A stretch of DNA of 64,000 nucleotides, taken from Pictodentalium vernedei. Taxonomy: Eukaryota; Mollusca; Scaphopoda; Dentaliida; Dentaliidae. The notes beneath the pieces are model-generated. The model worked only from the letters and a program-made list of their open reading frames with translations, had not been told where the DNA came from and made no database searches. Each line of letters opens with the position of its first letter. The first letter of the stretch is position 1. The stretch is taken from positions 147,299,340 to 147,363,339 of the forward strand of contig CM062296.1 of NCBI GenBank assembly GCA_031216915.1. The letters are read 5' to 3'. The translations under genes were made by a program, and so were the position numbers. This document shows positions 12,763-23,337 of the stretch, one piece after another.

Positions 12763-14545
12763 AAGTCCAGTGGTGTTCCACAACCTGAGTGGTTATGACA
12801 GCCACATCTTACTCCAATAGAATGGTAGGTTTATAAAAGAGAACCCACAACATGTATATGTGGAGAGCAAAGGTGGGAAGATCGTCCACGGGGTCGCTGG
12901 CTGCAGAGTGATGAATCTGAATGTCATCCCTAACAACATGGAAAAATACATGGCACTCATGATGGGCCAGCATCTTGTTTTCCTACACAGATTCCAGTTC
13001 ATGAGTTCATCCTTGGACAGGCTGTCTGCCAATCTGGCCGACTTCCCTATTCTGCAGACGGACTGTCCAAACTATTATGAACTGCTTACCATTAAAGGTG
13101 TCTATCCCTATGACTTAATGGACTATTGGGAGAAATTTGAGATGACCAGCCTTCCACCCAAAGAAGCTTTCTACAGTCAGTGGAATGGTGAAGGTGTTTC
13201 AGAGGCTGACTACATCAGCGCAGAGGACGTTTGGAGCAAGTGCGGCATTGAAAACATGAGTCAGTATCATGACTTGTACCTCAAAACTGATGTGCTTATC
13301 CTTGCAGATGTGTTTGAAAATTTTAGAAAAACTTGCCTTCCGTATTACAAGCTCGATCCCGCCCACTACTTCACCAGTCCTGGCCTTGCTTGGGATGCTG
13401 CACTCAAGATGACTGGTATTGAATTGGATCTGATGACCGATGTTGATATGTATCAATTCATTGAGAAAGGTATGAAAGGTGGCAACATTGCTAAGAGATA
13501 TGCCAAAGCAAACAACAAGTATCTATCAGACTATGACCCATCTCAGCCTTCGAAATACATAATGTATCTAGATGCAAATAACCTGTATGGATGGACAATT
13601 AGCCAGCTCCTTCCCACTGGCAATTTCGAGTCGGCAGACCCAGCCAGATTCAACTTGGAAAACTACAGTCAGGTTGATCTTGAATATCCAGCGGATATTC
13701 ATGATCTGCACAATGACTATCCCCTGGCATGAGAGCAGATTGAGGTGAAGCAGTATATGCTATCGCCTTATGTATGTCCCGCAAGAAGAACTTCAGTGTT
13801 AAAGTAGGTGGTGTCCACAGGCGGATACCATCTCTGTGAGGAAGTATGTGCTCAACTACAGGATCTTGTAGCTGTATATCTTCTTGGGGCTGACGCTCAG
13901 AGTTCAGATAATTTTTGAGTTTGACCAGTCTCCCTGGCTTAAGGAATACATTGACTTCAACAATGCAAAGAGAACTGCCGCGAAAAATGACTTGATAAAG
14001 ACTTCGTCAAGTTGATGAACAACAGTGTGTTTGGAAAGACCAAGGTGAATCTCAGGAAGAGGATTGATGTGAAACTTGTTGTAAATGAAGGAAAGCTGAG
14101 AAATCTGGTCAGCAAGCTTACCTTCGTCTCATCAAAGGTCATCAACGAGGATCTTGTTGTAGTGCATAAGGTCTGAATAAGCCAGCGTATGTGGAAATGG
14201 GCATCCCAGACCCGAGGAAGACACTGGTGTATGACTTCCATTACAACTACATCAAGACGAAATACGAGCACAAAGCCAGCCTAGTATTCACTGTAGACAC
14301 TGACAGCCTGGCATATGAGATACAAACAGAAGATGTGTATGCTGACGTGTGGAAGAAAAAGCATCTCTTTGATAACTAAGGATACTCACCATCTTCTCCA
14401 TCCTATGACCCCACGAACAAGAAGCTCATAGGCACAATGAAAGAAGAGGAAGGAGGTGTGCCAATCACTAAACATGTGGGACTGAGGTCTAAGATGTATA
14501 GCTACACTATGGCAGATGGAGTCGGTGATAAGAAAGCCAAGGGTG

Positions 14546-14795
14546 TTAACCCTTTACCCAACGTAACGGCCAAAACCGGCCAGCGCTATTCTCAAAAATC
14601 GCCAATAAATTTTCATTATATTTTCATTTTTTGTCTCAAAAACATAGGTTATGACCCCTCGTTGGAACGAGCTCGTCGAGCTCGTTCCAACGAGGGGTCA
14701 TAACCTATGTTTTTGAGACAAAAAATGAAAAAAATAGTTATTCAAGAATTGTTTTTGCAAGTGTCGTCTGCTTTTCATGTTAGGTAAAGGGTTAA
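14546..14795. mobile_element. Palindromic piggyBac-like MITE in pPolB (copy 1)
   Basis: A 242-bp element (14,550-14,791) starts CCCTTTACCC and ends GGTAAAGGG, flanked on both sides by TTAA (14,546-14,549 and 14,792-14,795). TTAA targets and CCC...GGG ends are typical of piggyBac. The interior is almost a perfect palindrome around 'cgagctcgtcgagctcg' near 14,676. It interrupts the polymerase gene, and the coding frame continues on the other side. Confidence 0.85.
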
Positions 14796-15299
14796 GAAAG
14801 GTGTTATCAAAAGGGGTATCACACATGAGAACTACAAGGAAGCAATATTCTAACAGCAGCAGCTCCATCACAAGGTGAAAACTATTAGATCCCAAAAGCA
14901 TCAGCGTCATTCATACGAAATCAACAAGACCAGCCTGAGCTGCTTTGATGACAAGAGATACATACTGGACGATGTGGTGCACACGCTGGCCTATCGGCAT
15001 TACAAGTGTATTTAGTCAGTATAAATGAGACAGACCTTAAATTGAATATTTGAAGATGTATGTATATATAATAGATCTAGATGTTCATAGGGAGAGAAGT
15101 TTGTAAGAGCGTTTAATAGCAAAGGATGATAAATGTCAAGAATGTGGTAATGAGACGACCATCGATGACCATGAGAGGTATGTGGGGGTTGTGGGTGGAT
15201 AGACACTAATTACGAAGAGGAGCCCTTGAATACGATAAGAGCCACATTACAAAACCAACATACAACCCATGTAGACACTTTATAGCTCTTCTGAAAAGG

Positions 15300-15698
15300 T
15301 TGCAAGGTACAGAGAGCAAGACGTGCTCACGAGTTGATGCTGACTATATGGAGACGCTGAAAGACAAGTTGAAAAATGATTTCACTCAATCTAACATTCA
15401 CAGACATATTCCCAACGAAGACCAGAGATATCTCAACTACATTTACTTTAAGCTGACGGGTGAGAAACTGTTTATAGAGATGCGTCATAAAGAGTTGCTA
15501 AAGAGAATGTTTTCCAGGTGTTATGATGAATATTGTAATTTAGAGAGGAAAAGACCTTGCGCTTTACTTATCGTGAAAGTCGTGGTTGATTGCTGTGAAG
15601 CTCTGAGCTGTACCAAACCATTCATGTACACCTCATTTAAACTGAGCAATGGTGTATACAACAAGCTGAATGATGTCTACACTACTGAATTTCTTTAA
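15300..15698 (+). CDS. Uncharacterised Polinton 1 protein
   Basis: An open frame of about 130 residues begins here without a clear ATG; an in-frame ATG lies at 15,348. It is Lys/Glu-rich at the N-terminus (YMETLKDKLKNDF) with several cysteines toward the C-terminus (VVDCCEALSC). I do not recognise the family. Its place between polymerase and ATPase, and its intact length, suggest a genuine element gene. It has no visible signal peptide or membrane segment. Confidence 0.5.
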   Translation: MQGTESKTCSRVDADYMETLKDKLKNDFTQSNIHRHIPNEDQRYLNYIYFKLTGEKLFIEMRHKELLKRMFSRCYDEYCNLERKRPCALLIVKVVVDCCEALSCTKPFMYTSFKLSNGVYNKLNDVYTTEFL

Positions 15699-15744
15699 GC
15701 AAGTTCAAGGGGTGGGGGTTTCTTATAATAACCCCCACAATGAC

Positions 15745-16365
15745 AGGTATCTAATCAAGCAGCCCCTTCGGTATCTCATCTGTGGAGCTTCAGAGGGGGT
15801 AAAACCAGTGCTCTGCTCAATCTGATTGACAAGTTGAACTGCTTTGAAAGATTCTACTTGTTCGTTAAGTTGATGGATCATGATACTTTTTACGATGAGG
15901 TGCTAGTGCCTAAGCTACAAGCTGTTGAAGAAGGCATGGTGTGCCTATTCTAATAGAAAATAGTTGTGAATTAGATGACCTTCCTGGTGTGACGTCCACC
16001 GAGATTAACAATGCTTATCAGAATTTGATGGTGTTTGACGATATGTTGGATGAAGATGCCAAGAGCCCGAAGAAAGTCTCTGCCTATTTTACTAAAATGA
16101 GAAAGAAAAATGGCTCTCTTGTCTTCATTGGGCAGGACTATTTCCAGACACCGAAAGCTACCAGAAGGAAATGTAATCTCTTTATATTTACCAGGAGCAC
16201 ATCAGAAAAAAGATTTACAGCATATTCATCAAAATCTAGCGAGGGAGATGGACTTTGAAACCAGTTAAGGATTTGTTTCAAGAAGCCACCACTGATCAAT
16301 CTGTTCTAGTTATTGACCCCATGCATCCAGAGGTGAAGTATAGGAGGAATTGTTCCCAAGTTTAG
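15745..16365 (+). pseudogene. FtsK/HerA-type genome-packaging ATPase, broken (Polinton 1)
   Basis: The A32-like/FtsK-HerA packaging ATPase would pump DNA into the capsid. The P-loop near 15,782-15,815 is split by a frameshift: 'LICGAS' lies in one frame and 'GGKTSALLN' in another. Walker B is 'LMVFDDML' near 16,025-16,048, followed by 'FIGQDYFQTPKATR' near 16,120-16,165, which matches the conserved downstream block in Polinton ATPases. A further stop lies near 15,952 and another frame change near 16,258. The order next to the penton and capsid genes fits a packaging role. Confidence 0.75.
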
Positions 16366-16523
16366 ACGCCTTAATTTCCTGTGTAAAACTACCTGGCGGG
16401 TAAGATTATACATAAAAATAAGGGAGAGCTAAAAGCAAGACATGTCTTAATTTCTTGTGTAAAACTACTCAGTGGGTAAAAACATACAGAGATTTTAGTC
16501 GAAGCATATAGTATAACATAACT
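16366..16523. other. Short spacer with internal repeat
   Basis: A ~30-bp segment 'ttcctgtgtaaaactacctgg' near 16,376 is echoed near 16,452 ('ttcttgtgtaaaactactcag'), making a small imperfect duplication between ATPase and the next gene. Confidence 0.5.
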
Positions 16524-17438
16524 ATGTCTTTCGAGGATATTGACTACAGGAATTCCAACCAGTCTAGAGAGCTGGAGAGAGCGATAAAGAGAAGGATAGC
16601 AGTGAGTAATAAGTCTATAGACTCCCTTCAGCCAAAAGCTCATCCAATCAATCAACTAATCAGCCAGTATAAGGCTGTGAAAAGTCTGGCTCCGGTGTTA
16701 CTGAGATAGATGCTTCGAAAGATGAAATCCGCAATCAAACTGTAGTTTTGGTGGATCAGCATCAATTACTAGCACCACCAACAGCCATAACGGCAATAGA
16801 TGGGTCACAACCAGGAATAGATTTTTATGACGCTTTACTATAACAGATAGTGATGAGGAGTATTATGAAGAGAAGAATGTTAGGCATTTGAACGATTTTG
16901 CTAAAGACAATGACCAAAACAATATTCAAGAGTCGCTTCAGCGACTGTCAAGGGTTTCGAAGATGTTAGGAGCTCAGAAGATTGGTATCAGACGAAGACA
17001 CCACCCCGCACAGCAAGATATGGGTAGACGTGCTACCATCGAGTAAGAATTGGCATCCATAAGCAAATACAGGAATGTGTCCGTCAGATAAGCCAAGGGG
17101 CCCAATAAAATGGTGCCTACTTTTGGAGCTAAGAGGGTGTACAACAACGTAAAGAATGTGGTGCTAAAACCAACTGCTAAGCAACATCCAAACCTGACAG
17201 TTGGTGAGAAGGAATTGCTGGACAAAATCAACATGAATGCAGGGCAAAATCTACCCCCTTCCCAAGCCAAAGCAATCAGAGGTTGCGGGGTCTTCACATC
17301 AGTGCAAGAGATAGCTGAGAGGATTCAAGTGTTGTTAGGTGAACTATGGGCAGGTAAGACATCAGTCAAACTGAAAACGAGCTAGCTGACTTGTTTCACA
17401 ACATCTTCAAACATAGAAAAATAAAGAGGGGTGATTGA
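16524..17438 (+). pseudogene. Conserved Polinton protein with C-terminal LLxxLxAGxTS-type domain, broken
   Basis: Starts ATG at 16,524 (MSFEDIDYRN...). The N-terminal half is charged and broken by stops at about 16,709 and 16,844. The C-terminal half (17,110-17,438) has a basic stretch (GAKRVYNNVKNVV) and then 'EIAERIQVLLGELWAGKTS'. A similar C-terminal arrangement (a helix, a 'LLxxLxAG.T' turn, then a helix) occurs in Polinton 2 at 57,640-57,830, so I treat the two as the same family. Function unknown; its position between ATPase and penton suggests a virion or morphogenesis role. Confidence 0.55.
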
Positions 17439-17479
17439 AAATCAATGCTCGCAAACACTGGCATTTAGACAGAACATAG

Positions 17480-18307
17480 ACATAAGCATGAATACTCTGC
17501 AAATCTCAGCGGTTGATGCCAAGACTCAATAAAATAGCAGGCTTAGTTATGCTCTAAACAGTCCCATGAACCTTGACCGCTACATAGCTCTCAGCAATAT
17601 AGATCTATGGTATAATGGGCGGAATATTACTCAGCAACTGAACAATAACACTTCCACGAATAAGACGACCGAGGGTGGCTATTGCCAAATCAGTGTCACT
17701 GATGGGTCATACACAGTAAAGTTCATTAACAACTTCCTACATTACATTTTGGAAAACAAAGGACATTTTGACAGCACAAGCAATCGGACGAGAGATATGC
17801 GATTCATCTTTATGAAAATGCTGCCTATAACCGAATAAACCCTAAAATTTCGTCTGGGTATACGATAAGTTTCGGTGAAGGCCTGGTAAGATGTTGGGTG
17901 CTAATGCCAATACGCTCTACAACCACACAGAAAACTTTCCGAATGAGCCTCAGCTGGAAAATGTGACCAGTGTTCAAGTACCTTGTAATTTGGTTATAAT
18001 GAATATCAAACTGACTCATCTCTCCTCTATAGCTTTACACCCAATAGTTCTTTTGGCTCTCTTCTAGCAATCACATACTGGAGAAACACGAGAAATGCAA
18101 CAGAGAAGGTGCTGGAAGTGTGTCCCACTGATCAAAATGGGAAATTGCTACCTCTGGAGGATAATTGGGGTGCAGTTTTACAAGTGGCTAATAAAGACCT
18201 CGTTAGGATTTAGTCTGGAGAGCTATTATAAGTTAATGATGCGGCACACAACGTATCACAGCAACTATGGATATACAAGTCAGACAGGTGAAGGTATTGT
18301 GATATGA
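17480..18307 (+). pseudogene. Minor capsid (penton-like single jelly-roll) protein, broken (Polinton 1)
   Basis: The segment 'PMNLDRYIALSNIDLWYNG' (17,560-17,620), followed by a short Thr/Asn stretch and then 'SYTVKFINNFLHYILENKG' (17,707-17,763), matches the pattern of Polinton minor capsid proteins: an N-terminal strand, 'I.DGSY....I...L...I' and a C-terminal jelly roll. Later parts are split across frames with many stops from 17,838 onward. The equivalent in Polinton 2 is at 59,355-59,900. It would form the fivefold vertices of the particle. Confidence 0.65.
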
Positions 18308-18348
18308 TTTGACTTCTTTGAACATGTATCAAACAGCTACCTCCATCA

Positions 18349-18534
18349 GTGACAGCAGCGACAAAAACGGCCACAAGCATTGCCTCACAAGGAATCACAG
18401 CAGCTGGTGATCGAATTGGTAGTGAATTAGCGAAAAGAATTGCTCCGAATAATCAATCTCCAAAGCAGCCAGATAGAAACGAGATCTCAAACAAATTTGA
18501 AATTAGCTGTGACACCATGCTCTGGCCAGTATGA
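18349..18534 (+). CDS. Small Ala-rich basic protein (Polinton 1)
   Basis: A ~60-residue frame with Ala/Thr-rich helix 'MTAATKTATSIASQGITAAG' (first residue encoded by GTG) and then 'ELAKRI'. It follows the penton gene. Its composition and the IASxxI/AAxxxI spacing resemble the Ala/Lys-rich protein of Polinton 2 at 57,929, so the two may be homologous amphipathic virion proteins. Evidence is compositional and positional only. It may be truncated. Confidence 0.35.
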   Translation: MTAATKTATSIASQGITAAGDRIGSELAKRIAPNNQSPKQPDRNEISNKFEISCDTMLWPV

Positions 18535-18629
18535 CCAAACCCTGACCAATATTTGACGAAGAAAATAGATGAAAGGGAAGAGGATCAAACTCCTGCAGTA
18601 GGTTTAGTCAGAACTATATAAAAATCAAG

Positions 18630-20036
18630 GGTGGACTACCAAGAGCTTGCTAATTTGTTTGACGAAGAAATTGGTTTGCCTAAAAATTCATACAAAAGGT
18701 GAATTAAAATACACCCCACTGAGAATTCTATTAACCTTTTACCTAACATGAAAAGCAGACGACACTTGCAAAAAAAATTCTTGAATAACTAATTTTTTTC
18801 ATTTTTTGTCTCAAAAACATAGGTTATGACCCCTCATTGGAACGAGCTCGACGAGCTCGTTCCAATGAGGGGTCATAACCTATGTTTTTGAGACAAAAAA
18901 TGAAAAAAATCATGATAATTAATTGGCGATTTTTGAGAATAGCGCTGCCCGGTTTTGGCCGTTACGTTGGGTAAAGGGTTAACGATAATGGAAATGGCTT
19001 GACTAATGCTATCAGCTATAATAGTAAGACGGCATCGGGCAAGCTGGTGAATTAAGGCAATGGATATATCCTGCTCACTGCTATGTCACCCAAAGGTTCG
19101 TTCGCCTTCATCAACCAAACAGTAGCAAGAATTAATGGAGACGAGGTGGATAATTCCAAGCTGAACTTTGTCAGTGTCCCCATTCTTAACAGCTTGGGAT
19201 ACTCCAACGACTATGTAAGATTTGGGGCACAGTATTATTTTAGTGTGGACACATCAAAAACCTTGAGAATAATACTGAGCATACTGCCAGAAAGGGGCAA
19301 ATCCCTGATCCTAACAACAAATAAATACAATTCAGTGTGAACATCCCCTTGTACTGCATATCAATTTTCTTCAGGGCATTAGATTTCCCGTTGATTAATC
19401 AAGCGTTTGAGTTTGATATCACATACCGCTCTAACAATGCATTGTAAAGAGAGGATGCAGATGCTGTTGATTGCACCATTAACTCTGCCGTTAAGTATCT
19501 TCCAAGAAATGAGCTACTTAGGGAGTACGAGGAAAAACTGCTCAATGACAAAACCTCTTGTATGGAATCGGCTTCATTACCCGGCAGAGATTGTTGGGTC
19601 CAATGGTCACCAAGGTATACAGTTGGAGGCGTCATTGGATGGGATGAGGAAATTGTATTGTGTAGCAGTACAAAGAGCAAGATGGAATAGCCAGCAGCGC
19701 ATTGAGAGCCCGGCAAAGACATCAAACAAGGCCATAAACATTGTCATGGATAGTGAGCACTTTTTCCCACGGGGTATTCAAAACGACATTGAAGCGTATG
19801 AAGTGGTGGCGGAGAATTTCAACATGGAAGGAAAGGACAAAAATACAGGTGCAATACTTGACTACAATGAGTGGCTAGCAATTCACAGGCATTATGTGTT
19901 TGACTTGTCTATGCAGAAGGTATTTGAGGGCGACCCTAGGAAGGCTCAAATAATTAGGTTTGGAGGCACACTGTCAGGTAACTCAAGGCTGCTGTTCTTT
20001 ATAGCTAGACAAAAAAGACTACATTTGACTTCATAA
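18630..20036 (+). pseudogene. Major capsid protein (double jelly-roll), broken (Polinton 1)
   Basis: Pieces in several frames follow the order of a Polinton major capsid protein. 'SFAFINQTVARINGDEVDN' lies near 19,096, strand-rich 'IPLYCISIFFRALDFPLIN' near 19,344-19,400, and the long C-terminal part at 19,740-20,036 has 'IQNDIEAYEVVAENFNMEG', 'YVFDLSMQKVFEGDPRKAQ' and 'RFGGTLSG'. The last block matches the end of the second jelly roll. A palindromic MITE (18,735-18,978) interrupts the N-terminal part, and frameshifts occur near 19,340 and 19,490. The gene lies directly before the protease block. Confidence 0.6.
18731..18982. mobile_element. Palindromic piggyBac-like MITE in capsid gene (copy 2)
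   Basis: A 244-bp element (18,735-18,978) flanked by TTAA at 18,731-18,734 and 18,979-18,982. It is the same family as the copy at 14,550 but inserted in the opposite orientation: the 'catgaaaagcagacgac' arm is on the left and the 'ccgttacgttggg' arm on the right. Central palindrome: 'gagctcgacgagctc'. Confidence 0.85.
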
Positions 20037-20088
20037 ATATCTCGGCTACAAGAACTGTTTAATCTGAATATTATTATAGCGCATAAGC

Positions 20089-20420
20089 ATGTATAACCCA
20101 GTTGAATTTAACAGAAAGCCAAATTGACAAACTTAGAGAGGTGAAAAGAAATGGAGAGGCTGTCACTTGGAGTTGTCCTCACAGCAAACTGGTGGTCAGC
20201 ATCAGCTATACTTGACAGAAAGGCAAATCACGAAACTTCAGAAAGCGCCTGGAGCTGTCAGAATTACGTTCTCCAAAAACACAGATGAGGGCATAAAAGA
20301 GAGGCTTTCGTGGAGCTATTTTGAACACTGCTGAGACTCTGCTTCCCAATGTTTTTCCTGTGCTTGGCACACTTGGGTCTGTGCGGCCTCAGGGTCAATA
20401 TCAGGAGCTACACACAAGGG
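20089..20420 (+). pseudogene. LTxxQ-repeat hydrophobic protein, broken (Polinton 1)
   Basis: ATG at 20,089. Two short repeats, 'LTESQIDKLREV' (near 20,110) and 'LTERQITKLQKA' (near 20,215), are followed by a hydrophobic Gly/Pro/Leu segment 'LLPNVFPVLGTLGS' near 20,341-20,382. A small protein with this layout, Thr/Gln repeats then a Gly-rich hydrophobic tail, recurs just upstream of the protease in Polintons; its role is not established. Frameshifts break it near 20,125 and 20,190. Confidence 0.5.
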
Positions 20421-20429
20421 GGAGGGTTA

Positions 20430-20920
20430 AAGAGAGCTGGAAATGGTGTAATACCTCTCTATTTTACGAGGAAGGACACAAATGATCTCTTGGGTATTGT
20501 GGAAGAGCTGGAGGAAAGGGGTGTGTAATCCTCAGACACGAAGGCAATGACTACTTCTGGGGTGTGGTTGCAAAGGACAACCTGTCAGAACTAGAGTTAT
20601 TTTACATAGTAAATTTAGATGATCAGGAGGGACCTGTCACTCATTGAGTAGTCGTCTTCAATGTAGGTTCCTGTTGTATTTACTTTGACAGCTTCGGAGT
20701 TTACCCTCCAGAGGAGATTTTGAAAAGGATGAGACGGGCTTGGAAGAAAATGGTTCGAAACTCCTATAGAATCCAAAATGTCAACTCAATCAACTGTGGC
20801 TTCTTCTGTATGCATGTGATTGATGAGCTGCTTAAACGAAGACAGTTTATTGATGTACTAACCAACTTCAGCCCAAGCGATTACAAGAAAAATGATAAAT
20901 TAATCAGTACATACATATAA
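20430..20920 (+). pseudogene. Adenain-like cysteine protease, broken (Polinton 1)
   Basis: The C5/Ulp1-type maturation protease cleaves capsid precursors in related viruses. In one frame I see the catalytic His (20,642-20,644) followed at once by an in-frame TGA where the family has Trp. Next come 'IYFDSFG' with Asp at 20,687, and 'NSINCGFFCMHVIDELL' with Cys at 20,795, which is the catalytic Cys block with an upstream Gln. The N-terminal part (KDTNDLLGIVEELEERGV) lies in another frame near 20,470-20,526. The catalytic residues are preserved but the frame is broken. Confidence 0.8.
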
Positions 20921-20923
20921 AAA

Positions 20924-21079
20924 ATGAACTCATACTGTGTGAAGTGTAAGAGACCCACATCTATTGTCAATGTTCAAGTTGTAAGAACTAAGAATGGAAG
21001 GTATCTCGCCAAATTTGTCTGTAGTGTATGTGATAGCAGAAAAAGCAAGTTTGTATCTATTAGCATTAAGGATTGGTAA
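20924..21079 (+). CDS. Small zinc-ribbon protein (Polinton 1)
   Basis: An intact 51-residue frame with ATG three bases after the protease stop. Two CxxC knuckles, 'YCVKC' and 'VCSVC', are separated by about 24 residues including 'RTKNGRYLAKF'. This is a zinc-ribbon layout that recurs next to the protease in Polintons and related adeno-like elements. Its function is unknown; nucleic-acid binding is the likely guess. It is one of the few undamaged genes in the element. Confidence 0.75.
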   Translation: MNSYCVKCKRPTSIVNVQVVRTKNGRYLAKFVCSVCDSRKSKFVSISIKDW

Positions 21080-21155
21080 CGTACCTTTCTTGGGTGGTAT
21101 TCCTTTGTCTTTGTTGGGCTCTCTGTTTTAATACTAGTTACAATATATACGCTGA

Positions 21156-21492
21156 ATGAATAATCTCCCATTTGAGATGCACTTATAGCACCCTATCGTG
21201 GGGACATATTCGGCGGCTGGTCCTGGCACTAAGCATAAAGCTCGCCTTGAAAAGGTAATTACAAACAGGGGGCACAGGTCACATATTCAAGAATGAATTA
21301 GATAGAGCTTGCTTTTACCATGATGCCGTTTACAGTGCATACAAGGATGTATCAAACACATTACCGAAAAAAAACTTACTGGATGAGACTATTAAAATAG
21401 CCAATGACACCAGTTTAGATGACTATCAGAGAGCACGTGCTGCAGCTGTTTATAAATTATTTGAGAAGAAGATTCAAGTGGGCAGGGTCTGA
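21156..21492 (+). pseudogene. Phospholipase A2-like protein, broken (Polinton 1)
   Basis: Begins ATG at 21,156 (NNLPFEMHL then a stop). The calcium-loop-like 'AAGPGTKHKARLEK' is near 21,213-21,254. The catalytic block 'LDRACFYHDAVYSAYKD', carrying the HD pair and the Tyr, is near 21,300-21,350 in another frame. The spacing resembles the parvovirus VP1-type PLA2 domain, which some Polintons and related viruses carry for membrane penetration. A frameshift near 21,270-21,290 and the early stop inactivate it. It ends TGA at 21,490. Confidence 0.7.
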
Positions 21493-22392
21493 AAAGAACA
21501 GACAGAATCAAGCTGAAACAAATTTATTACGCCCCATTGCAGGGATTTTCTTCAGTAGCTGAGCTTTCCCGAAGAACCGGTATAAAACCTGGGGATGTGC
21601 TTAGCTGACTGCTTGCAAGAACAACATACTTATACCAAACACAAGCCTTACAAAAGGCAAGCATCTCACTGGAAGAGTGAAGGTAAGAGGCATTGATGCA
21701 CAGTGGCAGGCTGGCTTGGTTGATATGAGGAGTCTTTCAGCCGCTAACATGAACTCCAACTACATTCCGACAGTTAAGACGTATTTAGCAAGTATGCATG
21801 GGTACTCTCTATCAAAAAAGAAGACAGGGAAAGAGATTTCTCAAGCAATCCAGAATATATTCAAACAACGAACGCCCACAAAGTTGCAGACAGACAAAGG
21901 AACAGAGTTTATTAATAAAGAGACCCAAGAACTGTTCAAAAAGGTTGGCCTCCGACGGTTTGCTACAGAGAATGAAACCAAAGCTCAGATTGTTGAGAGG
22001 TTGAACAGAACTCTGAAGGAACTTCACTGCTAACAAGACTTAGTACTGGCTTGGCGTATTTCCCAAACTTATCGAGAATTATAACACGTCCTACCACAGA
22101 TCAATCAAGATGACACCTATAGAAGTCAGCAAAAAGAAAAATGAGGCTGTCGTTTGGGAAAATCTATACGGAAATATGTCTCCAATAAATCGTGTTTTGT
22201 TGAAAGTTGAGGGACCAAGTAAGAATCTTTAAAATGAGAGGCAAGTTCAAGAGGGGTTATACAGCAAACTATACGGATGAGGTATTTTCTATCAGTCAAG
22301 TCCTTCCAACATACAGGATAGTAGATGCTAACGGGGATGTTGTGCAGAGTTCTTTCTACAAAGAGGAGTTGTCCAAATTTAACCAGGATTAA
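21493..22392 (+). pseudogene. Retroviral-type DDE integrase with C-terminal chromo-like domain, broken (Polinton 1)
   Basis: The Polinton integrase joins element ends to the genome. The N-terminal helix-turn-helix-like segment 'FSSVAELSRRTGIKPGDV' lies near 21,548-21,600. The catalytic core has its first Asp in 'IDAQWQAGLVDM' (near 21,695-21,728), its second in 'LQTDKGTEF' (near 21,887-21,910) and its Glu in 'AQIVERLNRTLKE' (near 21,984-22,020). The C-terminal module 'FKRGYTANYTDEVFSI' (22,249-22,294) leads to 'FYKEELSKF'. Stops and frameshifts occur near 21,608, 21,680, 22,031 and 22,200. The DDE residues are still visible. Confidence 0.85.
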
Positions 22393-22405
22393 TAATATAG
22401 GTACA

Positions 22406-23328
22406 ATGAATGTATTTGTGTTTATACCGCAAGGGTGGGAAACTCATGAAAAACTTGACTCGGATCAATATGCTACCAAGACCGAACTGCTTAACTGTGT
22501 GCAAAAAGAGGCTGATCGCTCCTTTGATTTGGAGGATAAGAAGCTGTCTGGATTAGCTCTTCCTGTCGATCATGATTACGCAACAAATAATAAATGTGTG
22601 GATGGGAAGCTTAGGGAGAGGGTAGCAAACAAAATGGAGGTAGCGTTATGGAGGGTGTTATAAACATGAATTTCAACAAATTACTAAACCTCTCACAGCC
22701 TACGCATGACGGAAATGCGGTACCAAAAAACAACGTAGATACTGAAGCCCTTTTGAAGTCTGGTGGTGTTATGTCAGACCCCATAGATATGGGTGGCAAT
22801 AAAATAACTAATGTTGCTGCGCCAGAGGGGCCTAAGGATGTGGTCAGCAAGAAATACGTCAAACAGTCTCTACAATCACTTTCAAAACCAATGATATGCA
22901 TAACAGCTGAAGCTGTTGGAAACTTTGTGCCGAAACATTCAATATTTCCTTTGGAGCTGAATCACATCATTACGCAACTTCAAATAAAGCAGACAATGGT
23001 AAAATGGAGTAGTGATGCCTGCATCTGGTTGAATTAAATATTGCACAGTATGCTCAACCGACACCAGTGATCATTCTGTTAAAAGACCCAAGGGTTTTAG
23101 TTCTTTTATAGCGATTAATGGTATTGTGAATGTCGATTCTCGGTGTACAGCAACAATCCAAGAGGGTAACAGGGACGCAGTTGAACAATTCCTTCCTCCA
23201 TTGTCAGTAAATGCTGGTGATAGAATAAACGTATATAGTAGAAGTGATAGTGCTTTTAGCCTAATCACTATAGCGTCTGCCTTCATAGAATTGAATTGTG
23301 CAGTTTTAGTCTGTCTTATTATATACTG
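22406..23328 (+). pseudogene. Fibre/receptor-binding-like protein with tail-fibre repeats, broken (Polinton 1)
   Basis: ATG at 22,406. At least three degenerate ~30-residue modules follow the phage tail-fibre pattern (N.KI.NL..P...DAV.K.YVD): 'LEDKKLSGLALPVDH' (near 22,531), 'FNKLLNLSQPTHDGNAV' (near 22,673) and 'GGNKITNVAAPEG' (near 22,791). A head domain follows: 'ITAEAVG' near 22,900, then 'FIAINGIVNV' and 'LSVNAGDRINVYSR' near 23,199-23,246. Polinton 2 has the same module order at 53,709-55,031. A stop at 22,661 and frameshifts near 22,645 and 22,960-23,110 break it. Confidence 0.65.
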
Positions 23329-23337
23329 AAGAGTATC

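Larger units (their letters stand above)
11650..15015 (+). pseudogene. polB: Protein-primed family B DNA polymerase, broken (Polinton 1)
   Basis: This would replicate the element by protein priming. The N-terminal region near 11,725-11,830 has 'PLAGSSYIQLP' and 'NECFRWCHLAH'. Exonuclease motif I is 'YTDFES' near 12,327. An endonuclease-VII-like zinc insert lies near 12,625-12,760 (CHIC ... VRDHC). Polymerase motif A is 'LDANNLYGW' near 13,570, motif B 'KLMNNSVFGK' near 14,010, and motif C 'DTDSL' near 14,298. The frame is broken by stops near 12,178, 12,433, 12,820 and 13,732, by frameshifts around 13,740-14,180, by a stop at 14,379, and by a MITE at 14,550-14,791. The C-terminal part resumes after the MITE and ends with a stop at 15,013. 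The polymerase is clearly dead but recognisable along its whole length. Confidence 0.9.

Noticed and set aside
21493..22392. LTR retrotransposon integrase
   Set aside because: The surrounding genes (PLA2-like, protease, fibre) and lack of RT or LTRs show this is the Polinton integrase.
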